A stretch of DNA of 7,654 nucleotides from Bacillota bacterium. Its GTDB lineage: Bacteria; Bacillota; Clostridia; Peptostreptococcales; Anaerovoracaceae. Where the stretch lies: NCBI GenBank assembly GCA_017619905.1, contig JAFZRK010000013.1:1-7654 (forward strand), read 5' to 3'. The translations under genes were made by a program, and so were the position numbers. How positions within the stretch are numbered: the stretch's first letter is position 1; each line of letters starts with the position of its first letter. A model generated the notes under the pieces. That model had not been told where the DNA came from, ran no database searches, and saw nothing but the letters and a program-made list of their open reading frames with translations. Shown here in pieces: positions 1 to 4,860 of the stretch.

Positions 1-770
1 ATGTTCTCGCCGTTGGTTGCTATGGAGTCCGTCGGGACCATGAGCCCTTCGTACACGGAGCTGATTACCTTGCCTGTAAAGCTCCTGATCTGCGGAGACT
101 TTTCGTAATACCGGCTGACGCTCGCGAGGAACGCCCTGTACGAGCCGTCGTCGCGGAAGCTGTCGACCACAGCCGGCACTGCCGTTCCGTCCGGAAAAAC
201 TATCGACAGACTGCTGCCCAGCGAATACTCCGAAGCGGAGGTCAGCGGTTCGATTATGAGCACGTACCAGACATCGCTGCTGACTATCTTGAACACCGGG
301 ACGTCTCCGTCCACGTCAGACGGTCTGTTTCCTTCCGGATCTGCGAACTTGGTGCCCGCTATCTCCGTTATGTCCAGTTCAGCGAAGAGATCCGGATCCA
401 GCGTCTCTTCGTATCCGTCAAGGTAGAAACTCAAAAAGCCGGTGGCAGGAGCAGTGAGCGATCTGCGCTCCCCGCCGGTGTATACGTCGGCTATCTTAGT
501 GCGTTTTCTGGCCTTTACGCCTTCCTCCGCAAAGTAGCTGACACTGCCTGCTCCGCCGCTGTTTACTACCTGTTCCTTCCGGAGCACGACGCACATGGAC
601 TCCTTCTGGTCCTGAATCCTTGTGTAGTAGACAACGGAGCGTTCCGTCCTGGAATCCTTGATTCCAGGCAGGATGTAGAGGTAAGCGTAAAGAGCCGCGA
701 GTACCAGAACAAATATAATTATCGCTATAAGAGGCAAACGGCTCTTTTTCTTCTCTTCCATACGAGACAT
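1..770 (-). CDS. HlyD-like (membrane-fusion/periplasmic-adaptor type) single-pass membrane protein, C-terminus cut by window edge
   Basis: The minus-strand frame is open from ATG at 770 to base 3 (256 codons) and runs off the left edge. A lysine-rich N-terminus (EEKKKSR) is followed by one membrane segment at about residues 12-35, giving a cytoplasmic N-terminus and an external body. The body shows biotinyl/lipoyl-like half motifs typical of HlyD adaptors: around 71-97 (GSVSYFAEEGVK...TKIADVY) and 106-126 (TGFLSFYLDGYEETLDP). A beta-rich stretch follows (about 158-174) and then EGLMVPTDSIA at 241-251, like the VP..AI strand of adaptor proteins. From knowledge of the family, Clostridia carry such a gene beside ylmE/yggS and sepF, so a cell-division or envelope link is plausible; no exporter gene is visible here. 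The start is uncertain. Neither ATG 770 nor Met4 (ATG 761) has a Shine-Dalgarno site, and a candidate promoter overlaps ATG 770, which favours Met4. The family call is good, the function open. Confidence 0.75.
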   Translation of the reverse strand, partial: MSRMEEKKKSRLPLIAIIIFVLVLAALYAYLYILPGIKDSRTERSVVYYTRIQDQKESMCVVLRKEQVVNSGGAGSVSYFAEEGVKARKRTKIADVYTGGERRSLTAPATGFLSFYLDGYEETLDPDLFAELDITEIAGTKFADPEGNRPSDVDGDVPVFKIVSSDVWYVLIIEPLTSASEYSLGSSLSIVFPDGTAVPAVVDSFRDDGSYRAFLASVSRYYEKSPQIRSFTGKVISSVYEGLMVPTDSIATNGEN

Positions 771-797
771 TCTAACAAAAAAATACTAGATGTTCAA
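769..797 (-). promoter_or_regulatory. Candidate promoter of the HlyD-like gene, embedded in the trmD terminator
   Basis: On the minus strand, TTGAAC (797-792) and TAGAAT (774-769) are separated by exactly 17 nt. The -10 matches TATAAT at 5 of 6 positions and the -35 matches TTGACA at 4 of 6. The -35 lies in the loop and first stem base of the trmD terminator hairpin. The -10 overlaps ATG 770 and ends 7 nt before ATG 761. A transcript starting at the usual distance would begin at about 761-763, on or just before Met4, with no room for a Shine-Dalgarno site. This is inferred from sequence only; the region is AT-rich, so chance matches are possible. Confidence 0.45.
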
Positions 798-808
798 CAT
801 CTAGTATT
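776..808 (-). terminator. Rho-independent terminator of the ylxM-to-trmD gene string, overlapping the trmD stop codon
   Basis: There is a perfect 11-bp stem (782-792 paired with 798-808, core ATACTAGATG/CATCTAGTAT) with a 5-nt loop TTCAA. Read on the minus strand it is followed directly by seven Ts (783-777). The trmD stop TAG (803-801) and its last codons lie inside the upstream arm. The U-run follows in the minus direction only, so it terminates trmD and not anything on the plus strand. The stem is AT-rich, so it may be leaky. Confidence 0.85.
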
Positions 809-830
809 CTAAAAATACTTTATCTAGTAT
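783..830. repeat. Three copies of a 9-mer (two direct, one inverted) at the trmD 3' end
   Basis: ATCTAGTAT occurs on the plus strand at 799-807 and 822-830, and its complement ATACTAGAT at 783-791. The 783-791 and 799-807 copies form the terminator stem. The 822-830 copy lies within trmD (codons for Ile-Leu-Asp near the C-terminus) and could pair with 783-791 instead, across a 30-nt loop. Confidence 0.6.
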
Positions 831-1541
831 CTTTTTTTCTTCTTTCGAAAGCGTCTTGTCTTTTTTAAGATATGCTTCGAACAGGTCCGGACGCCGGCTC
901 CTGGTGAGCCGCAGGGAGTTCTCGTACTGCCACAGATGTATCAGCTTATGGTTGCCGTTGTACAGGACCTCCGGGACCTCCAGACCTTCGTATTCCCGCG
1001 GTTTGGTGTACTGATCGGCTTCCAGAAGACCGCTGTAGACGGACTCTTCGACAGCCGCCTCGTCGTCTGAAAGGCACCCCGGAATAAGTCTGGCGACACA
1101 GTCTATGAGGACCATTGCCGGAAGTTCGCCGCCGGTCAGTATGTAATCGCCGATCGATACCTCTTCCATGTTCCAGGCATCTATGATGCGCTGGTCTATG
1201 CCCTCGTAGTGGCCGCAGAGGATGAAGAACTCCTCCTCCGCAGCAAGTTCCGAAGCCAATGCTTTGTCCAGGATCCGGCCTCTCGGGGACATGTAGAGTA
1301 TGCGTTTACCCTCGGCGCCGACCGCTTTGAGAGCGTCGAATGCCGGCTGAGGAGTCATCACCATGCCGAAACCGCCTCCGAAAGGAGTGTCGTCCGTCTT
1401 GCGATGTTTATCAACGGAATAATTTCTTATGTTAATAACTCTTGTTTCCAACAATCCTTTGTCGGCAGCCCGACCGAGCATGCTCGTTCCGAGCACGCCT
1501 TCGAACATCTCCGGGAATTGTGTAAGGACCGTTATCTTCAT
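801..1541 (-). CDS. trmD: tRNA (guanine-N1)-methyltransferase TrmD
   Basis: This 246-aa protein is full length for the family (B. subtilis and E. coli are about 245-255 aa). It is a cytoplasmic SPOUT-class enzyme that transfers methyl from S-adenosylmethionine to N1 of G37 in tRNAs, which prevents +1 frameshifting. Visible motifs are GGGFGM (55-60), CGHYEGIDQR (109-118), the knot segment SIGDYILTGGELPAM (129-143), GLLEADQYTKP (171-181), VPEVLYNGNH (189-198) and RRPDL (216-220). Glu174 stands where E. coli has the catalytic Asp of GLLD, a substitution I recall from other Bacillota such as B. subtilis. Its ATG overlaps the rimM stop by 4 nt (ATGA), so it is probably translationally coupled; only a weak GGAAG precedes it. 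The usual downstream partner rplS is absent: a terminator and an HlyD-like gene follow instead. Confidence 0.97.
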   Translation of the reverse strand: MKITVLTQFPEMFEGVLGTSMLGRAADKGLLETRVINIRNYSVDKHRKTDDTPFGGGFGMVMTPQPAFDALKAVGAEGKRILYMSPRGRILDKALASELAAEEEFFILCGHYEGIDQRIIDAWNMEEVSIGDYILTGGELPAMVLIDCVARLIPGCLSDDEAAVEESVYSGLLEADQYTKPREYEGLEVPEVLYNGNHKLIHLWQYENSLRLTRSRRPDLFEAYLKKDKTLSKEEKKILDKVFLEY

Positions 1542-2035
1542 AGGTCTTCCAGTCCTTCCGGTATCTTTACGGTCATTACGCCTTCTGTCTTGTCCACTTT
1601 CAGCACGAATTCCTTAACAGCGGGCATAAGAAAACTGCTGCCGTCCGGCTTTTCTATCTCGTACAGATCCTGAGCGCTCCTGCTGTGGACTTCCTTAAGA
1701 GTTCCGACTTCCCTGCCGTCCTCCGTGCGGACGTTGAGCCCCACAAGGTCGTCCACGAAATATGTGTCCGCGCCAAGATCCAGGTCCTGCCCTTCCGGAA
1801 GGTACAGTTCCCTGTTCCTGAGCGTTTCGGCGGTGTTCCTGTCGGAACAGCAGCTGAGCTTAACGACCAGCATCTTTCCGTTCGCGCGGAAATACTGCAG
1901 TTCGCACTCTCCTTCGCCCTGCAGAACCACCTTCTTTATATCAGAAAAACGCGCCTGCTCCAGATATGGGTAAACGCGTATCTCTCCTTTGATCCCTACG
2001 GGGGCGGTCACCCGCCCCAATGCGACCTTTTTCAT
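1538..2035 (-). CDS. rimM: 16S rRNA-processing / 30S maturation protein RimM
   Basis: This is a 165-aa cytoplasmic ribosome-assembly factor. The family binds ribosomal protein uS19 and matures the 30S head. The N-terminal RimM domain opens with GRVTAPVGIKGEIRVYPY (7-24). A linker leads to the C-terminal PRC-barrel at about 92-165, with YFVDDLVGLNV, the DGREVGTLKEV turn, QDLYEI, LMPAVKEFV and the closing IPEGLEDL. Length is normal. The start is ATG at 2035, which shares one base with the khpA stop (TGATG). A GGAG lies about 10 nt upstream inside khpA, so initiation is likely coupled. The gene overlaps trmD by 4 nt at its 3' end, the standard rimM-trmD arrangement. Confidence 0.96.
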   Translation of the reverse strand: MKKVALGRVTAPVGIKGEIRVYPYLEQARFSDIKKVVLQGEGECELQYFRANGKMLVVKLSCCSDRNTAETLRNRELYLPEGQDLDLGADTYFVDDLVGLNVRTEDGREVGTLKEVHSRSAQDLYEIEKPDGSSFLMPAVKEFVLKVDKTEGVMTVKIPEGLEDL

Positions 2036-2268
2036 CAGGATACTATCTCCACGATGTATTTCTTATCCTGTTTCTGAGCGGCTGCCTTTACGACGGTCCT
2101 CAGAGCTTTGGCGATGCGCCCCTGGCGCCCTATCACCTTGCCCATGTCTTCCGGAGCGACTCTGAGTTCTATTACTATGGAGCCGTCCTTCTCGCCCAAC
2201 TCAGAAACACGCACGGCGTCCGGATCGCGGACCAGCGCCTTTGCAATCGTTTCTACTAAACTGAGCAT
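2035..2268 (-). CDS. khpA: KH-domain RNA-binding protein KhpA (YlqC family)
   Basis: This 77-aa single KH-domain protein is of the type that lies between rpsP and rimM across Bacillota. The RNA-binding GXXG loop is visible as VIGRQGR (about 45-51), followed by the helix IAKALRTVVKAAA. KhpA of this family binds RNA, often together with KhpB/Jag, and in Gram-positive cocci affects cell elongation and division. An SD GGAGG (2278-2274) sits 5 nt before the ATG, and 12 nt separate it from the rpsP stop. The stop codon overlaps the rimM start. I see no sign of a YlqD gene between it and rimM. Confidence 0.93.
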   Translation of the reverse strand: MLSLVETIAKALVRDPDAVRVSELGEKDGSIVIELRVAPEDMGKVIGRQGRIAKALRTVVKAAAQKQDKKYIVEIVS

Positions 2269-2280
2269 CTTTCCCTCCGA

Positions 2281-2523
2281 CTACTCGATGACGCCGGCCT
2301 TCTTCAGAAGAGCCCTTGCGGTATCGGTGGGCTGAGCGCCGTTGGCGAGCCACCTCTTAGCAGCTTCAGCGTCGATCTGGATCGTTGCCGGATCGGTGAG
2401 AGGATCGTAGATGCCTATCTCTTCGATGCACTGACCGTCGCGGGTGACCCTTGCGTCGGAAACTACTACTCTGTAGAAGGGCTTCTTGTGAGCTCCCATT
2501 CTCTTAAGTCTGATCTTAACCAT
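2281..2523 (-). CDS. rpsP: 30S ribosomal protein bS16
   Basis: This 80-aa protein begins VKIRLKRMGAHKKPFYRVVVSDAR, the conserved S16 N-terminus. It continues with DGQCIEEIGIYDP (29-41) and the WLANGAQPTDTARALLKKAG C-terminal helix. It belongs to the small ribosomal subunit and is needed for 30S assembly. A strong AGGAGG (2534-2529) lies 5 nt before the ATG. It follows ffh after a 56-nt gap and leads the tight rpsP-khpA-rimM-trmD string, whose products all serve ribosome, tRNA or RNA function. Confidence 0.98.
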   Translation of the reverse strand: MVKIRLKRMGAHKKPFYRVVVSDARVTRDGQCIEEIGIYDPLTDPATIQIDAEAAKRWLANGAQPTDTARALLKKAGVIE

Positions 2524-2579
2524 TTTTTCCTCCTAAGTTTATGATCTAAATTGTTTTGAAAACTATATTGATAACTTTT
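2524..2579. other. AT-rich ffh-rpsP spacer without a recognisable terminator or promoter
   Basis: The 56 bases hold the rpsP Shine-Dalgarno site (2529-2534). On the minus strand a TATAGT resembles a -10 box, but nothing like TTGACA lies 16-18 nt upstream. No stable hairpin with a T-run is present. Read-through from ylxM-ffh into rpsP is therefore the simplest reading. Confidence 0.5.
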
Positions 2580-3911
2580 TTATCTCATGCCGAACATGCG
2601 TCCGCGTTTTCCCATCTTGCCGCTGTTGAACTGCTTCATCAGCTTCTTGGTGTCTTCGTATTTCTTGATGAGCTGGTTGACCTGGGTCACAGTGGTGCCG
2701 GAACCGGCAGCTATGCGCTTTCTGCGGCTCGCGTTCAGCAGCGAGGGTTCCGCGCGCTCTTCCTTAGTCATGGAGCGGATTATGGCTTCCATGCGGCGGA
2801 AATCCCTTTCGCCCTGGTCTATCTGCTCTTCGGAGACCTTGTTTCCTCCGGGTATCATGTCCAGGACCTTGGTAAGACCGCCCATTCCGCGTATCTGGCC
2901 CATCTGATCCAGAAAATCCTCCAGCGTGAACTTGTTCTTCGCAAGGCGCTTTTCCAGCTCCGCCGCCTTCTCAAGATCCGCGCTCTCCTGCGCCTTTTCG
3001 ATCAGCGACAGCACATCGCCCATGCCCAGGATACGGCCGGCCATGCGGTCCGGGTGGAACACTTCCAGAGCGTCCAGCTTTTCGCCCATGCCTATGAACT
3101 TGATGGGTCTGCCGGTGACTTCCCTTACGGACAGCGCAGCGCCGCCTCTGGTGTCGCCGTCCAGCTTGGTCATGATTATGCCGTCTATACCGAGCTGTTC
3201 GTGGAAGGTCTGCGCAACGTTCACAGCGTCCTGACCGGTCATGGCGTCCACCACCAGCAGTATCTCGTGCGGCTTGACGGCCTTTCTTATGGACTTGAGC
3301 TCGTCCATGAGCTGCTCGTCTATGTGCAGACGTCCGGCGGTATCTATGATAAGGACGTTGAGTCCTCTGCGCTCCGCTTCCTTCTTAGCCGCAAGCGCGA
3401 TGTCCGCGGCGTCCCTGTTGTTCCTGTCCGTATAGACCGGAACGCCTACCTGATTGCCGACTATCTCCAGCTGATCTATGGCTGCGGGCCTGTAGATGTC
3501 GCAGGCCGCCAGCATGGGCTTCTTGCCTTCTTTTCTAAGGTAGGACGCGAGCTTTGCAGCGGTGGTCGTCTTACCTGTTCCCTGAAGACCTGCCAGCATA
3601 ATGGTGGTAAATCCGGAGGAACTGTAAGTAAGTTTGCTGCTTGTACCGCCAAGAAGGCGCGTAAGCTCTTCGTTTACGATCTTTACGACCTGCTGGCCGG
3701 GGGTCAAGCTCTTAAGAACGTCCTCGCCCAGCGCCTTTTCCTTTACGGTCGCGACGAATTCCTTGACAACCTTGTAGTTTACGTCCGCCTCCAGGAGCGC
3801 GAAGCGTATCTCGCGCATGGCTTCGTTTATGTCCGCCTCGGAGATGACGCCTTTGCCGCGCAGCTTCTTGAATGCTATATTCAGTTTGTCGCTTAACGAT
3901 TCGAATGCCAT
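2580..3911 (-). CDS. ffh: Signal recognition particle GTPase Ffh (SRP54)
   Basis: This 443-aa protein is normal length. With 4.5S/6S RNA it binds signal sequences at the ribosome and hands nascent membrane proteins to FtsY. Domains in order: N helical bundle (about 1-88), G domain with P-loop GLQGTGKTT (108-116), DIYRPAA (138-144), DTAGR (190-194), TKLDGD (248-253) and the closing loop GMGEKLDAL (274-282). Then comes the methionine-rich M domain (about 325-443) with the finger loop near MGQIRGMGGL and the SRP-RNA-binding segment SRRKRIAAGSGTTVTQVN (395-412). The C-terminus is Met/Gly/Lys/Arg-rich. It begins only 3 nt after the ylxM stop, and no convincing Shine-Dalgarno site precedes it (GACAGATAAGAT before the ATG), suggesting coupling to ylxM translation. 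No ftsY is in the window. Confidence 0.98.
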   Translation of the reverse strand: MAFESLSDKLNIAFKKLRGKGVISEADINEAMREIRFALLEADVNYKVVKEFVATVKEKALGEDVLKSLTPGQQVVKIVNEELTRLLGGTSSKLTYSSSGFTTIMLAGLQGTGKTTTAAKLASYLRKEGKKPMLAACDIYRPAAIDQLEIVGNQVGVPVYTDRNNRDAADIALAAKKEAERRGLNVLIIDTAGRLHIDEQLMDELKSIRKAVKPHEILLVVDAMTGQDAVNVAQTFHEQLGIDGIIMTKLDGDTRGGAALSVREVTGRPIKFIGMGEKLDALEVFHPDRMAGRILGMGDVLSLIEKAQESADLEKAAELEKRLAKNKFTLEDFLDQMGQIRGMGGLTKVLDMIPGGNKVSEEQIDQGERDFRRMEAIIRSMTKEERAEPSLLNASRRKRIAAGSGTTVTQVNQLIKKYEDTKKLMKQFNSGKMGKRGRMFGMR

Positions 3912-3914
3912 ATC

Positions 3915-4175
3915 TTATCTGTCAACGGCCGGAATGCCGTTCTCTCTCTTCCACCTTGCGACAAGGCCAAGCTTTTCCTCGTAGTTGATCAGCGCCTTTT
4001 CAGCTCTCCTGAGCCCTTCCGAAACGGCCTGCTTGCTTACGCCTTCCGCCTCCGCGATCTCCGTAAGCGAGCAGTTCTCGTTGTGATAGAGCTCTGTAAA
4101 GCGCTGCTGTTTCTCGGAAAGCAGCGGGCCGTAGAAATCATATAAAACGCTTATCTCGAACGAATCTCTTGACAT
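3915..4175 (-). CDS. ylxM: YlxM / p13 family helix-turn-helix protein, SRP operon partner
   Basis: This 86-aa protein has the family signature VLYDFYGPLLSEKQQRF near the N-terminus and a sigma-region-4-like helix-turn-helix, SLTEIAEAEGVSKQAVSEGLRRAEKAL, in the middle. YEEKLGLVARW follows. It is somewhat shorter than B. subtilis YlxM (about 110 aa) at the C-terminus. YlxM proteins are encoded next to ffh in Bacillota; a streptococcal homologue modulates SRP GTPase activity. I chose ATG 4175 rather than the in-frame ATG 4184 (89 aa) because a consensus -10 box ends immediately before 4184, so that codon should lie upstream of the transcript start. Met4 also places the DFYG motif where the family has it. 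No Shine-Dalgarno site precedes either ATG. If the promoter is not used, the 89-aa form is possible. Confidence 0.93.
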   Translation of the reverse strand: MSRDSFEISVLYDFYGPLLSEKQQRFTELYHNENCSLTEIAEAEGVSKQAVSEGLRRAEKALINYEEKLGLVARWKRENGIPAVDR

Positions 4176-4184
4176 AACGCGCAT

Positions 4185-4212
4185 ATTATAACAGAGATTT
4201 CACTACTGTCAA
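4185..4212 (-). promoter_or_regulatory. Consensus housekeeping promoter of ylxM-ffh
   Basis: On the minus strand TTGACA (4212-4207) and TATAAT (4190-4185) are both perfect matches, with a 16-nt spacer. The usual start distance puts +1 near G4178, that is 0-3 nt before ATG 4175, so the message would be leaderless or nearly so. It is the only strong promoter seen for the six-gene minus-strand string. Confidence 0.85.
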
Positions 4213-4228
4213 GGTTTTTCCTTGACAG
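4206..4228. promoter_or_regulatory. 9-bp perfect inverted repeat covering the ylxM -35 box (possible operator)
   Basis: CTGTCAAGG (4206-4214) and CCTTGACAG (4220-4228) are perfect complements around TTTTT. Each arm contains TTGACA on one strand: the minus-strand copy is the ylxM -35 box, the plus-strand copy (4222-4227) has no matching -10. There is no T-run on the outer side of either arm, so it is not a terminator. Its location, between divergent genes and over a -35, fits a repressor or regulator site. Which protein would bind is unknown; the adjacent LytTR regulator is one candidate, although LytTR sites are usually direct repeats. Confidence 0.5.
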
Positions 4229-4273
4229 AGTTCCTCAATTCTTTGAATGACCCGGGTTCCTGCAATCCGCGAA

Positions 4274-4302
4274 GCATTTCATGCATTCTGTGTCCATATA
4301 CT
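4274..4302 (+). promoter_or_regulatory. Weak candidate promoter for the LytTR gene
   Basis: TATACT (4297-4302) matches the -10 consensus at 5 of 6 positions. The matching -35 position (GCATTT, 4274-4279) is poor, as at activator-dependent promoters. A short direct repeat GCATT (4274-4278 and 4283-4287) overlaps and follows the -35. The predicted start near 4309 would give a leader of about 70 nt. It is the best candidate in the divergent spacer, but weak. Confidence 0.3.
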
Positions 4303-4310
4303 TGCGTTTT

Positions 4311-4362
4311 CCGGCGCTGTTAGTTTACACTAAAGCCGGACAGGACGGGAAAGCTGCCGTCC
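4311..4362 (+). promoter_or_regulatory. Two hairpins in the leader of the LytTR gene
   Basis: The first hairpin pairs CCGGC (4311-4315) with GCCGG (4335-4339), and above an internal loop TTAGT (4320-4324) with ACTAA (4329-4333). The second pairs GGACGG (4343-4348) with CCGTCC (4357-4362) around an 8-nt loop. It ends 5 nt before the AGGAGG of the LytTR gene. No T-run follows either, so they are not terminators. They could stabilise the 5' end or affect access to the ribosome site. Confidence 0.4.
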
Positions 4363-4367
4363 GCCGC

Positions 4368-4373
4368 AGGAGG
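4368..4373 (+). promoter_or_regulatory. Shine-Dalgarno site fixing the TTG start of the LytTR gene
   Basis: AGGAGG lies 4 nt before TTG 4378. No ATG or GTG in this frame lies in the 4368-4400 stretch, so TTG is the only start that uses this site. The site is part of a palindrome GAGGCCTC (4370-4377). Confidence 0.75.
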
Positions 4374-4377
4374 CCTC

Positions 4378-4833
4378 TTGAAGATAAAACTTGCAGTCAG
4401 CGAAGAACGCTACGAAGAGATAGCAAAGGAGCTGACGGACAAAGGAATAGAGATCGACGACTCTTCCGGACTTGTGCTTACCGAGACAGACAGATATGTA
4501 AGCCGTCTGTCTGTCCGTGAGTTCGGAGAAGACGGATCGCGGCTGCACATCAGCGTCGATGACGTCGTCTACATCGAGGCCTTCGGCCACAGCGCGGAGG
4601 TCCACGGCATGGAAGACGTATGGCAGACGAACGACCGTCTGTATCAGCTGCAGATGATGCTGGACCCGAAGCAGTTCGTACGCATAAGCAATTCCGTGAT
4701 CGTCAACAAGAAACAGATAAAGGACATACGGCCGTCGTTCTCGCAGAAGTTCGTTCTTACCATGAAGAACTCCGACCGTGTGGAAGTTACACGCAGCTAC
4801 TACGCTGCATTCAAAAGATCTATTGGGATATAA
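4378..4833 (+). CDS. Stand-alone LytTR-domain transcriptional regulator
   Basis: This 151-aa protein has no receiver domain. Residues 1-50 form a short charged N-terminal segment (MKIKLAVSEERYEEI...), as in other stand-alone LytTR proteins. The LytTR DNA-binding domain spans about 53-149 and shows HISVDDVVYIEAFGHSAEVHG (57-77), LYQLQMMLDPKQFVRISNSVIVNKKQIKDI (88-117) and the final strand/helix VEVTRSYYAAFKRSIG. The usual Ser of the VSR motif is Thr here. Such proteins in Bacillota are commonly followed by a membrane protein gene (for example a DUF3021 protein) that controls them. Here a two-TM protein of another kind follows after 27 nt. It starts with TTG, is divergent from ylxM, and is probably autoregulated as LytTR pairs often are (inference). 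The domain call is firm, target genes unknown. Confidence 0.9.
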   Translation: MKIKLAVSEERYEEIAKELTDKGIEIDDSSGLVLTETDRYVSRLSVREFGEDGSRLHISVDDVVYIEAFGHSAEVHGMEDVWQTNDRLYQLQMMLDPKQFVRISNSVIVNKKQIKDIRPSFSQKFVLTMKNSDRVEVTRSYYAAFKRSIGI

Positions 4834-4848
4834 GCGCTTTTAAGCGCC

Positions 4849-4854
4849 GAGGTG
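4849..4854 (+). promoter_or_regulatory. Shine-Dalgarno site deciding the start of the two-TM protein
   Basis: GAGGTG lies 6 nt before ATG 4861. The in-frame GTG at 4852 is part of this site and has no ribosome site of its own, so ATG 4861 is the likely start. Confidence 0.75.
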
Positions 4855-4860
4855 AAAGAT

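Noticed and set aside
2524..2579. Promoter before rpsP
   Set aside because: TATAGT is present, but no acceptable -35 lies 16-18 nt upstream.
2556..3896. Long open frame (446 codons) on the plus strand opposite ffh
   Set aside because: Ffh is certain on the minus strand. The opposite frame is His/Ala/Leu-rich without recognisable motifs and is explained by ffh codon bias.
4222..4250. Plus-strand promoter starting from TTGACA 4222-4227
   Set aside because: No TATAAT-like hexamer at 16-18 nt spacing; GAATGA is at the 17-nt position.
4834..4847. GCGCTT-TT-AAGCGC as a terminator between the LytTR gene and the two-TM gene
   Set aside because: The stem is only 5 bp with a 4-nt loop and no T-run, so it is unlikely to terminate.
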